Source of the DNA: an uncultured Clostridium sp.
GTDB lineage: Bacteria > Bacillota > Clostridia > Lachnospirales > Lachnospiraceae
Length of the DNA: 14,387 nucleotides
Assembly: GCA_900553925.1 (NCBI GenBank)
Contig: USFH01000042.1
Location: forward strand, 1-14,387
Reading direction: 5' to 3'
Shown: positions 7,338 through 14,387 of the stretch, piece by piece
Layout of the letters: each line of letters begins with the position of its first letter
How positions within the stretch are numbered: the stretch's first letter is position 1
The notes under the pieces: generated by a model
Told to the model about the DNA's origin: nothing
Seen by the model: only the letters and a program-made list of their open reading frames with translations
Database searches by the model: none
Program-made: the position numbers and the translations under genes

Positions 7338-7350
7338 GAACTTTCTTTTA

Positions 7351-10300
7351 TTATGCGATATTCACCCGGATTTCATCTATTTTTCCGTCCCGGATGTCCT
7401 GTGCAGCTTCCCCGGATACAACGGCTGCATCAACTGTCCTGGCACTTCCATCGGCTGTCACAAGCTTATAACCCTTCACTGCATACTGTCCCGGAATCAG
7501 ATCCCGCTTGCCTCCGCAGTCGTATACGACCTTAATCTTACCAAACAACGTTGCCTCTACCTTGCCATCATCCTTCACAAGATATGCCGGGATTGCCGGT
7601 GCAAGCTTAAATGTAAGCACGCCATCCTGCATTGTGAACAGCTTATCGCCGTTCATCATAAGCTCCCACATCTGTAAGAACTCTGCGGTTGAACCACTCA
7701 GTCTTGCCACGAAACCTTTTCCGTGAATCTTCTCATTGAAGTTTGCAGAGCTTACTAAGAAGGATGAATTCTCGAGCGGACTTCTGCCGTATGTCTCGTA
7801 AGGCAGGAACGGAACGCCCATCTTCTTTAAGTCTGCAAAATACTCTTCGTAAAGTCCGGATTTGAGCAGTTCCAGTAAATATTTGTACTCCATATGCAGC
7901 CAGATGGATTCGTTCTCCAGCCAGCCTGGGGAGAATGCACGCGCACGTCCGATCTCGTAAGAGCATTTCGTAAGTGGTGCATTGACCTTGTACATATCAA
8001 GCTTCTTGTCATACATGTCTGAAGCCTTTACCTTCTCGTAAAGTGCTTCCTTCGCTTCATGTGTCTGTGGCAGCTTCAGGTAACGGACCGGTCCCTCCAA
8101 GAACAATGGGATATCAACCACCTGCAGATTCTCCGGTGTGATCACACCGTCCTTCTCTGTGTAATCCGACATGCTGTATGCCATATATGCCGGCGCAACG
8201 CCATCCCTCATTGCACACCCAAGCTCGATGCCTTCTTCTACATATGCGATCATGCGGTCAAGAATTGTCACAAGCTTCGCAGCCGGAATCGTCTCTTCTT
8301 TTCCGTCAATGCCAAATGCGGTCTTCTCACGATACGCTTCCTTCGCGATATTCACTGCATTCCAGACTGCCAGACGGTCGCCGCCCTTTGTATAAGTTTG
8401 AAGTGCTGCATCTGTCTTGTCAATCAGCCCGGCAAGCTCCACCGGAACGTCTACCGCACGGTCAAACTTCGCAAGTTCCTCACGCAGGAACAACAACATC
8501 CGCTGTAACTCATATGTCTCACAGACAGAAGAGCCGAACAAGCCCGGCAGACCATTTAACGCATCATACCAGCCCGGCTTTCCACCTTCCATCTCGACAC
8601 CGATACCCTTCATATCAAGCGCGTCAAACTTGAGTGTACTCATCAGCACGAGTTTCGTTGCAAGGTTTGAAGTATAAACCTCGCCTTTTCCGTATGCGGT
8701 ACGTGCTTTATCGAAGGTTACCTCTGCCTTCTTCTCCTCGTCGATGGAATGGTACTGTCTGACACCCTTGTCTGTCTTGACATACCGCTTCACACGCGGT
8801 AACACGGTTGCTTTTGACTCATAATAAGTATAATCCTTCTCGCCAAACAGCATCGTCTCTTCCTTCTCCGGATAGACAGACAAATATGCGTCCACAAGAT
8901 CGAGATTGTATGTCCAGTGGTCACTCCAGTAGCCCTCACCGAAATCCGCATTCAGATTTTCGACACTATGTTCCATCACAACCGCAAAGAACGCATCTTC
9001 CTCAACGGTAAGTCCAACCTTCTTATTGTAAATCTGCGCATATAATTTACCCGGTGTAAACGGCTTTGCAAATAAATCTTTCAGAACATCTGCATGCTCA
9101 GTCACATAAGAGAGCACTTCTGCTTCTGCATCCGGCTTTAATGAGTATGTAATCTGCTTTACCTGCAATGGATTGTATCCATCCAACTGCAGCAGATCAT
9201 AAAATACCTTGATATTGTAATCGCCGACGAAGTTTGCAAAATAAATATCGCTGCGGCGGTTCTGGTTTACATCACGGAAGTTTCCATTTCCCTGTGAGTA
9301 ATATTCCGGAAGCATGGAGAAGAAATTGTAATCACGCTCCACATCGCCGTGCTTTCTGGAATATACATAGAAGATATGTCCGCCCGGAAGCTTCACCGGA
9401 TATCCGCCACGCAGGACGTTATCAATGTATGTCTGCTTGCAGTATGCATCGAAGACAGGATCTGCTGTTGTCGTTGCAATCGTATCTGCAAGTTCATTGA
9501 TGATTGCATCATTTTCTTCATGCTTTCTCGCAAAATATGCTGCATCCAAGCCAGCATCTGCAAATGTATGGAATAGCTCCTTTGTGCCTGCCTGACCATA
9601 TACAGAATAGATTGTATAACTGTCTGTGATTTCCTCATGTGCACACGCAAACCCTGCCGGTACCTGATTGGCACAAAGCTGACGCTCCGCCGCAAGTGCA
9701 AGTACCTCTGTCTTATAGAAATTCACTGGCTTTGCCAGACCTGTATCGTAATCAAAGATCAGTTCCGGATCTGCGATGATCGGAAGCTTCCCGCCATCCC
9801 TGTTCACAGATACCATGAAGTTTCCTGCCTCCACCTCGGAAACCTCTGCCGCATCGACAAGTGCGATACGTACACGGTAATATGGGAGCTTCTCGTTTAC
9901 GTCCTCAACCTGCATCCATGCCTTTGTTGTCTGTGCCGTCTCCTTCATATCCTTTAATGCGATTCCATATGGAAGCAGTGCCGGCATGCCATCTAACACT
10001 TCCACGTCCTTCTTCGCACCGGAGAGATTCGTAATCGTCACGGTACGGACCAGCCCGCTGAGACGCTCGTTCGGCATCGTGTAGTACAGAACGTTTACTT
10101 TGATGCCAAGTGCTTCATTTGTCTCCTCAATCTCCAGCTCATTCATACCGATGTACATCTTATGTGGCATATCGTCGTCCACAAACGGCTCATAGAATGT
10201 TCCGTCTACCTTCAGAAATGTGCGGAAACCCATCGTCTTTGTGAACTGGTAGGACTGATGTGCCGGATAAAATTCCATGATGGAATGATCTTTGTTCTCT

Positions 10301-10449
10301 GAGCCGAAGCTGCAGATTGCCTGTCCGCGGTTTACGTAGAAGTTCCAGAGCGGCGTTCCGTGGATACCGCTGATGCCCGGGAGGAAGCTTGCGAAACAGG
10401 ACTGTTTGTTGTAGTTTTCGATTACAAAGCGATTCTTATTGTCAAACAT
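7351..10449 (-). CDS. Large glycoside phosphorylase of the GH94/GH149/GH161 superfamily (beta-gluco-oligosaccharide phosphorylase-like)
   Basis: Cytoplasmic enzyme of 1032 residues with no signal peptide, expected to cleave beta-glucosidic oligosaccharides with phosphate and release a sugar-1-phosphate. The N-terminal beta-sandwich region starts at once and carries NRGQAICSFGSENKD (40-54) and MEFYPAHQSYQ (58-68). The central helical-toroid region carries GGHIFYVYSRKHGDVERDYNFF (356-377), GNGNFRDVNQNRRSDIYF (387-404), YWSDHWTYNLDL (507-518) and KPGWYDALNGLPGLFGS (624-640). The last aligns by eye with the DWND catalytic segment of GH94, making Asp629 the candidate general acid. At more than 1000 residues it is longer than cellobiose phosphorylase (about 800), so 1,2-beta- or 1,3-beta-oligoglucan phosphorylase (long GH94 or GH161) are the better models; I cannot choose between them. 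AAAGGG precedes the ATG. It lies downstream of a second phosphorylase and a cupin. Confidence 0.85.
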   Translation of the reverse strand: MFDNKNRFVIENYNKQSCFASFLPGISGIHGTPLWNFYVNRGQAICSFGSENKDHSIMEFYPAHQSYQFTKTMGFRTFLKVDGTFYEPFVDDDMPHKMYIGMNELEIEETNEALGIKVNVLYYTMPNERLSGLVRTVTITNLSGAKKDVEVLDGMPALLPYGIALKDMKETAQTTKAWMQVEDVNEKLPYYRVRIALVDAAEVSEVEAGNFMVSVNRDGGKLPIIADPELIFDYDTGLAKPVNFYKTEVLALAAERQLCANQVPAGFACAHEEITDSYTIYSVYGQAGTKELFHTFADAGLDAAYFARKHEENDAIINELADTIATTTADPVFDAYCKQTYIDNVLRGGYPVKLPGGHIFYVYSRKHGDVERDYNFFSMLPEYYSQGNGNFRDVNQNRRSDIYFANFVGDYNIKVFYDLLQLDGYNPLQVKQITYSLKPDAEAEVLSYVTEHADVLKDLFAKPFTPGKLYAQIYNKKVGLTVEEDAFFAVVMEHSVENLNADFGEGYWSDHWTYNLDLVDAYLSVYPEKEETMLFGEKDYTYYESKATVLPRVKRYVKTDKGVRQYHSIDEEKKAEVTFDKARTAYGKGEVYTSNLATKLVLMSTLKFDALDMKGIGVEMEGGKPGWYDALNGLPGLFGSSVCETYELQRMLLFLREELAKFDRAVDVPVELAGLIDKTDAALQTYTKGGDRLAVWNAVNIAKEAYREKTAFGIDGKEETIPAAKLVTILDRMIAYVEEGIELGCAMRDGVAPAYMAYSMSDYTEKDGVITPENLQVVDIPLFLEGPVRYLKLPQTHEAKEALYEKVKASDMYDKKLDMYKVNAPLTKCSYEIGRARAFSPGWLENESIWLHMEYKYLLELLKSGLYEEYFADLKKMGVPFLPYETYGRSPLENSSFLVSSANFNEKIHGKGFVARLSGSTAEFLQMWELMMNGDKLFTMQDGVLTFKLAPAIPAYLVKDDGKVEATLFGKIKVVYDCGGKRDLIPGQYAVKGYKLVTADGSARTVDAAVVSGEAAQDIRDGKIDEIRVNIA

Positions 10450-10472
10450 TTTTTTCCCTTTCTACTAATGAC

Positions 10473-10604
10473 GGATAATTGTAGGCTGTTGTATCCGTCG
10501 TGAAACGCATACATTTTACAACACATAAATTCATTCGCACGAGATATGATGTACTATATAGTATTGCGTTTCACGACTATACATAAATAGCCATTCAATT
10601 ATCC
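10473..10604. promoter_or_regulatory. Large nested inverted repeat upstream of the long phosphorylase gene (leader hairpin or paired operators)
   Basis: The 195-bp gap between the cupin and phosphorylase genes is organised around one dyad. Outer arms GGATAATTG (10473-10481) and CAATTATCC (10596-10604) are perfect. Inner arms TCGTGAAACGCA (10498-10509) and TGCGTTTCACGA (10565-10576) are perfect. Both pairs share a centre near 10537-10539. Between outer and inner arms the two sides also match in part (GGCT/AGCC, GTAT/ATAC). Inside the spacer, TACTATATAGTA (10552-10563) is itself a perfect palindrome. In minus-strand RNA this could fold into a stem of more than 30 pairs that ends about 23 bases before the ATG at 10449. 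A weak promoter candidate lies upstream (TTGCAG 10636-10641, 18 bases, TATAGA 10612-10617). A TACAAT box (10478-10483) inside the dyad, with the proximal inner arm at its -35 position, is an alternative. Confidence 0.7.
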
Positions 10605-10644
10605 TGTTTTATCTATAAATCTAATCTATCTTTGACTGCAATTT

Positions 10645-11046
10645 TTACTTTGCAGCAGCGTATAATTCCTTGATCTGTGCCTCATCGAGTGGCAGGATTG
10701 GGGAGTTGTCGTCGCAGGTGTCGCGGTTTTCCACGATTACGACCTCGCCGTCCGTATCCATGATATGGTTGTGCCATGTACCTTTCTTGATGTTGTAGAT
10801 CTTGTGTGGCTCCATGTGTACGGCTGTGATCTTGCCCGGCTTGTCGCCCTCCCCTGCAAGGAACAATGTGCAATGTCCCTGTACCAGTACGAATACCTCG
10901 TCCGTGTACAAATGCTTCTGCATTGTCTTTACATTCTCGATCAGCAGATCGTCGCAGAACTTTAAGACTGCGACTCTCCAGCTTTCGTAATCCACAAGTG
11001 GTTTGTAGCCTTCCGGCTGAAAATCTATAATTTCAATTCCTTCCAT
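10645..11046 (-). CDS. Small cupin-domain protein
   Basis: Soluble single-domain cupin of 133 residues. Seen: a first cupin motif KHLYTDEVFVLVQG (44-57) with candidate metal ligands His45 and Glu50, and a second motif KKGTWHNHIMD (88-97 region) with candidate His92. A beta-rich core lies between, ending VVIVENRDT. Substrate and reaction are unknown; cupins of this size are often sugar isomerases or epimerases, or small sensors. Start: the ATG at 11046 has a perfect AGGAGG (11055-11060) 8 bases upstream. The open frame reaches back to a TTG at 11067 inside the phosphorylase gene, but that would place the ribosome site inside the coding region. AGGAGG overlaps the TAA of the GH94 phosphorylase, so translation is likely coupled. 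Placement between two phosphorylases suggests a role in handling the released sugar or sugar phosphate; this is inference. Confidence 0.85.
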   Translation of the reverse strand: MEGIEIIDFQPEGYKPLVDYESWRVAVLKFCDDLLIENVKTMQKHLYTDEVFVLVQGHCTLFLAGEGDKPGKITAVHMEPHKIYNIKKGTWHNHIMDTDGEVVIVENRDTCDDNSPILPLDEAQIKELYAAAK

Positions 11047-11059
11047 GTTCGGTTCCTCC

Positions 11060-13753
11060 TTAAGCAAGTGTCACTTCGATTGTATGCTGTGCATCCTTGG
11101 AGAGTGCCTCGATATCGGCGCGCTTAATGACTGGTGTGGCATCGAATGCATATGCAGCGCCATCGATTGTGATTGCACTTACCTTGTAATCGGCTGGTGC
11201 CTTCTTCTTAGCATTCTTCATAACGATCTTGACATTTCTGTCTGCAAAGATCATCGAAAGTCCGGCCTCCCCATTTGCATCAAACTGCTCCGGAAGAAGC
11301 TGTGGTACGAATGCCAGATCCCCCATCTGTCCACGCACACCAAACATCTGTGTAATCACAGTCACAAGCAGCCAGCTTGCAGCGCCGGTCAGATAGTGGT
11401 ACACGCCACGTCCCTTGGCATCCACATACTCCGGCACACCCGGATAGATGCGGCTCTTCTCAACATCGTTGCAGTGCTCAAATAATGTATGAAATACTTT
11501 ATACGCTTCCTTCGCGAAGCCTCTCGTATAAAGTGCATTTCCAAACATCGTTGCCATGTGGCAGAACACGGCACCATTTTCCTTGTGGCCATACGCGAAT
11601 CCAAACATACGTCCAAGATCCATCTTCACCTCATGGAAATCAGTATTCAGACGGTAGCCGCCAACAGAAGCATCATACAGATACTTGTCTGCAGACTTCA
11701 CGATCTGGGCCACCTGATCTTCGGTTGCTGTCTTCGACATGATTGTAAATACCTGTGAGGTAAGCATCATGCGGACACCACCACTTACGTCGCCCTCAAC
11801 TGCCTTGCCGGAGTTATCATAATATCCGTTGAAGAAGCCGTCACCCTCTGCGGTCTGTACCCACTCGGTCTTGCGGATGTGCTCACGCATCCAATCTGCC
11901 TTCTCCTTGAGGTTTGCAGCAAGCTCTGCTACGGAGATTTCTACCTTCTCGCCGGAAAGTGTATGTCTGCAGGTCTCGCAGTAGTTCATCAGAACTTCAC
12001 GCTTCTTTGCCACATCCTCATACAGATCTGCACCGGATACGAGAAGCTGCTTCATCTCCTTTGCGATCTTCACTGTCTTTTTGCCGGATGCCTCAAATGT
12101 TGCAAGCAGTCCTGCGATATGATCCATATTGTCTGCGTACATTGTTGTAAATGCCACGCTCTCGCCGCGTTGTGCAGCCATATCAAGTGCATCATTCCAG
12201 TCTGCACCACGCAGGCGGATCTCATTGTGTTCTCCAACATCGTAGAAGGAAGACAGATTCTGGATCAGCAGATGCTCCAACAATGTTCCGGAGTATACAT
12301 TACCTGCTGCATCCTTCTGCTTTTCGCCCTGTGAGATATCCCAGTCTGTATCACGGTCCTCACCACGACAGATCAGAAGATCCTTGAAATATGTATTTTC
12401 TTCTAACAGGATATCCAAATCTCCTGTCTGGTTGATATAAAGCTCCGTTGTAAGATATGGCCATACGCCGTGATCCATCCATACACGTGCGATACCGTTA
12501 CGGTCAGCGATAAATTCGCCCTGCTTGCTTCCGATAATGGTTGCATTTGTACCATCGAGACGCACACCACCGAAGTTGTCGATCAGCATCTGACGCACGC
12601 CATCCGGATTCATAATAAGAAGTGCCAGACAATCCTGCCACAGGTCACGCCATCCACGGCCGCCCTTACCATAATCATGATGTGGAAGGAACGAACATCC
12701 ATAGATACGACGCAGCATCGGCTGGAAGCTTACCCACTTCATCCACTGGTCGAAATCCTTGTTGCCTGTATGGTAAGAGACATTGACCTTCTCCTGCCAG
12801 TATGCGATTGTCTCGTCCCATGCCTTATCAAATGCCTTGACACTCAGGAACTTATTTGCAGCCGCTGTAAGTTCTTCTGCGCTATCGCCATAGCCCATTG
12901 CGATCACATAGGAGATCGTCTCACCGGCAGCAACCTTCTTCTCTGCAAATACAACGCCGCCCAATGCTTCGTAGCCGTCGATACCTTCGCCCTTTGCATA
13001 TGGTGCAAGCGGGTTCTTGTAAAGTGCACGTGGGTTCTCCAGATTTCCACCCTCACCGATGAAATCCTCTACGATTGGATAATAGCCGATCGGTGTCTCG
13101 TTCTCATTTCCACCGAACACACCATAGTTGATCTCGTTGCGCTTATGTCCACGCTCGTCAAATGTCATCGTCGGCTTTACAAGGATACCTGTCTCATTCG
13201 TTGTGATACGATGAAGCAGAGCCGTTACATGGCGGTGGTCACGGATGTTGTCTGCTGATCTTGCGTAAAGCGGAATTGCTGTTACCACCTGCATGGTCAT
13301 TTCTTTCTCTGATATATTTGTAAGTTCTACCTTCAGAAGCTCCAGCTTCTCGCCACTGATTGGGGATACACTGGAAAGAGCTGCCTTCACACCATTCTTC
13401 TCAGAAGTACGTGTGATCTTGTGATGCATAAAGCCTGCCTCTAAATATGTTGGCTCCTTGTCCTCTGTAAAAAGTTCTGCCTGCTGGGCAGCGGAACGTC
13501 CGGTGAGTGACCAGAGTGTCTTGCCATTGATCTTGCACCATACATTTCTGGATGACTTGTCATTGTGCAGATTCTCACAACTTACCGGCGGCATCAGAAA
13601 AGAATTCTGGCTCATCTTTGAGTCACCTGCGAGATCGGGCGCAACCGAACTCATAACCCCTGATTCATTTGCAATTGGAAAATAAAGATAACTAAGCATC
13701 TCTGGATTCTCCATAGTAAAGTCGCCCCGATTTCCTACATAATTAATCTTCAT
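11060..13753 (-). CDS. GH94 family disaccharide phosphorylase (laminaribiose phosphorylase-like)
   Basis: Cytoplasmic 897-residue enzyme expected to phosphorolyse a beta-linked glucose disaccharide to alpha-glucose-1-phosphate and glucose. GH94 architecture: N-terminal beta-sandwich (about 1-290; SYLYFPIANESGVMSS, RSADNIRDHRHVTALLHRI, FDERGHKRN), a linker helix region, then an (alpha/alpha)6 barrel with GKGGRGWRDLWQD (362-374), DHGVWPY (427-433), TGDLDILLEE (443-452) and RGADWNDALD (515-524), which holds the GH94 catalytic Asp (in DWND at 518-521), then a C-terminal beta domain. Length and the GGRGWRDLWQD clade signature resemble laminaribiose phosphorylases (about 900 residues) more than cellobiose phosphorylases (about 800). 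Specificity is tentative. Start at 13753 is set by AAGGAG seven bases upstream; the frame stays open to 13876, but that stretch contains the promoter and leader. First gene of a unit with the cupin. Confidence 0.92.
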   Translation of the reverse strand: MKINYVGNRGDFTMENPEMLSYLYFPIANESGVMSSVAPDLAGDSKMSQNSFLMPPVSCENLHNDKSSRNVWCKINGKTLWSLTGRSAAQQAELFTEDKEPTYLEAGFMHHKITRTSEKNGVKAALSSVSPISGEKLELLKVELTNISEKEMTMQVVTAIPLYARSADNIRDHRHVTALLHRITTNETGILVKPTMTFDERGHKRNEINYGVFGGNENETPIGYYPIVEDFIGEGGNLENPRALYKNPLAPYAKGEGIDGYEALGGVVFAEKKVAAGETISYVIAMGYGDSAEELTAAANKFLSVKAFDKAWDETIAYWQEKVNVSYHTGNKDFDQWMKWVSFQPMLRRIYGCSFLPHHDYGKGGRGWRDLWQDCLALLIMNPDGVRQMLIDNFGGVRLDGTNATIIGSKQGEFIADRNGIARVWMDHGVWPYLTTELYINQTGDLDILLEENTYFKDLLICRGEDRDTDWDISQGEKQKDAAGNVYSGTLLEHLLIQNLSSFYDVGEHNEIRLRGADWNDALDMAAQRGESVAFTTMYADNMDHIAGLLATFEASGKKTVKIAKEMKQLLVSGADLYEDVAKKREVLMNYCETCRHTLSGEKVEISVAELAANLKEKADWMREHIRKTEWVQTAEGDGFFNGYYDNSGKAVEGDVSGGVRMMLTSQVFTIMSKTATEDQVAQIVKSADKYLYDASVGGYRLNTDFHEVKMDLGRMFGFAYGHKENGAVFCHMATMFGNALYTRGFAKEAYKVFHTLFEHCNDVEKSRIYPGVPEYVDAKGRGVYHYLTGAASWLLVTVITQMFGVRGQMGDLAFVPQLLPEQFDANGEAGLSMIFADRNVKIVMKNAKKKAPADYKVSAITIDGAAYAFDATPVIKRADIEALSKDAQHTIEVTLA

Positions 13754-13802
13754 TTCAACACTCCTTTTTATAAAAATTCTTTTATTATTTTCTTGTTTTA
13801 GA

Positions 13803-13830
13803 GGTTGTCTGACACTCTCTGCAAACAACC
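13803..13830 (-). promoter_or_regulatory. Leader stem-loop upstream of the GH94 phosphorylase
   Basis: Arms 13803-13811 and 13822-13830 pair over 9 bp (GGTTGT with ACAACC plus three more pairs, one G-U in minus-strand RNA) around a 10-base loop. It lies in the roughly 97-nt leader between promoter and start codon. No U-tract follows, so it is not a simple terminator; an operator or mRNA-stability stem is possible. The same leader has the palindrome TGCGCGCA (13834-13841) about 10 bases after the expected transcription start, and TTTTTATAAAAA (13765-13776) next to the ribosome site. Confidence 0.45.
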
Positions 13831-13856
13831 AGATGCGCGCAATCACACACATTACA

Positions 13857-13865
13857 ATTATATCA
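13857..13865 (-). promoter_or_regulatory. Extended -10 promoter for the phosphorylase/cupin unit
   Basis: The minus strand reads TGA TATAAT (13857-13865): a perfect -10 box with the TGn extension. The -35 position (17 bases upstream) falls in the T-tract of the preceding terminator and has no consensus, as is usual for extended -10 promoters. Transcription would start near 13850. Confidence 0.7.
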
Positions 13866-13878
13866 TATATTTCCACAT

Positions 13879-13914
13879 AAAAAAAGAGACGTCTATCATT
13901 TACGTCTCTTTTTT
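13879..13914 (-). terminator. Bidirectional rho-independent terminator after the ABC ATPase gene
   Basis: The stem pairs A-tract-GAGACGT (13879-13892) with ACGTCTC-T-tract (13902-13914) around the loop CTATCATTT. Flanking A and T runs make it a strong terminator on either strand. It ends the ABC ATPase transcript 10 bases after the stop codon and insulates the phosphorylase unit. Confidence 0.92.
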
Positions 13915-13923
13915 AGTAAAATT

Positions 13924-14387
13924 TTACTCATGATTTTCATTTTTATTTTCCGATGGAAGATTCCATCTGTTCCCGCCGAAGAAATCCGCCTCTGCAGAAT
14001 CATGTGTCACCAGAAATGTGGTCTTTCCCGCAGTTTTTTTCTTCACGTACCGCATCACCATCTGCTTCGTCTCTTCATCTAATCCTTTGAATGGTTCATC
14101 TAAGATCACACAATCTGCCTCATACAATAAAGCCCGGAGCAGGGCGATTCGCCGCCGCATGCCACCACTTAATTCCATGACATTCTGCTTTAAGTCATCC
14201 GGCATGATACCGACCTGTGCCGCTTCCTGTTCTATCTTATGGCGTTGTGTCTCCCTTCGCGTGCGCGTTGCCTTACGCTCCAGCACAAGGGCGATATTCT
14301 CATAGGCAGAAGCATCCTCACACAACCGGTCCTCCTGAAATAAAACGGCAGCCTTCTCCGGCATTCCGATCACTTCTCCACTATCCG
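13924..14387 (-). CDS. ABC transporter ATP-binding protein (NitT/TauT/SsuB-like), 5' end outside the window
   Basis: C-terminal 153 residues of an ABC importer-type ATPase; the frame is open to the window edge, so Walker A lies outside. Seen: the Q-loop LFQEDRLCEDASAYENIAL, signature LSGGMRRRIALLRALL, Walker B CVILDEP followed by the D-loop FKGLDEE, and H-loop LVTHD. The phrase FQEDRL and the overall pattern are those of ATPases for nitrate/sulfonate/taurine and thiamine-precursor-type importers; the substrate cannot be inferred. The protein ends soon after the H-loop (AEADFFGGNRWNLPSENKNENHE), giving a short tail rich in Asn and Glu, shorter than the usual end of this family. It is the last gene of its own operon, closed by the terminator at 13879-13914, and is probably unrelated to the downstream phosphorylases. 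Confidence 0.88.
   Translation of the reverse strand, partial: DSGEVIGMPEKAAVLFQEDRLCEDASAYENIALVLERKATRTRRETQRHKIEQEAAQVGIMPDDLKQNVMELSGGMRRRIALLRALLYEADCVILDEPFKGLDEETKQMVMRYVKKKTAGKTTFLVTHDSAEADFFGGNRWNLPSENKNENHE

Noticed and set aside
10473..10604. The large dyad as an intact transposon-like (MITE) element
   Set aside because: No target-site duplication is visible at its ends, and no second copy exists in the window to support mobility.
10636..10655. CTGCAA/TTGCAG inverted repeat after the cupin gene as a terminator
   Set aside because: The stem is only 6 bp and A/T-containing, overlaps the stop codon, and is not followed by a U-tract.
12470..13258. Long plus-strand open frame (262 codons) opposite the GH94 phosphorylase
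   Set aside because: It lies wholly antisense to a gene with clear GH94 motifs, has a Cys/His/Ile-rich composition typical of antisense frames, and has no recognisable domain.
13754..13876. A 41-residue N-terminal extension of the GH94 phosphorylase
   Set aside because: It would cover the extended -10 promoter and the leader stem, while the ATG at 13753 has an excellent AAGGAG and begins the conserved protein.

Overview
The window looks like part of a low-to-mid GC Gram-positive Clostridia chromosome, most likely a member of the Lachnospiraceae. This is inferred from strong AGGAGG-type ribosome binding sites, clostridial ChW repeats fused to an L,D-transpeptidase, glycoside phosphorylases of the gut and anaerobic Firmicutes type, and a teichoic-acid-like operon. 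Every gene I accept is on the minus strand, so transcription runs from position 14387 toward position 1. No tRNA, rRNA, CRISPR array, insertion sequence or phage gene is visible.

Right part (about 7351-14387), sugar phosphorolysis. The C-terminal part of an unrelated ABC-transporter ATPase (13924-14387) ends at a strong bidirectional terminator (13879-13914). A new transcription unit then starts at an extended -10 promoter (13857-13865). It encodes a GH94-type disaccharide phosphorylase (11060-13753), a small cupin (10645-11046) whose Shine-Dalgarno overlaps the phosphorylase stop codon, and a second, longer phosphorylase of the GH94/GH149/GH161 superfamily (7351-10449). A large imperfect dyad (10473-10604) lies between the cupin and the second phosphorylase. 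It could form a long mRNA hairpin or hold paired operators. Neither enzyme has a visible signal peptide, so together they would split imported beta-gluco-oligosaccharides in the cytoplasm using phosphate. The exact linkage cannot be read from sequence alone.

Left part (1-7262), cell envelope. A consensus-like promoter (7309-7337) drives a secreted L,D-transpeptidase with six ChW repeats (5760-7262). A hairpin (5711-5747) separates it from a tightly packed six-gene operon: a membrane sugar-phosphate transferase that primes a lipid carrier (4296-5654), an IspD/TarI-like cytidylyltransferase (3567-4283), an extended SDR oxidoreductase (2488-3555), an ABC-2 permease (1693-2469), its ATPase (925-1674) and a CDP-glycerol glycerophosphotransferase-family polymerase that runs off the window (1-923).

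The six genes make a coherent set: prime undecaprenyl phosphate, make a CDP-activated polyol, polymerise polyol phosphate, and export the finished polymer. The operon therefore probably makes a teichoic-acid-like wall or capsular polymer. The main point of interest is the IspD-like plus SDR pair, which suggests an unusual CDP-polyol precursor instead of, or beside, CDP-glycerol.
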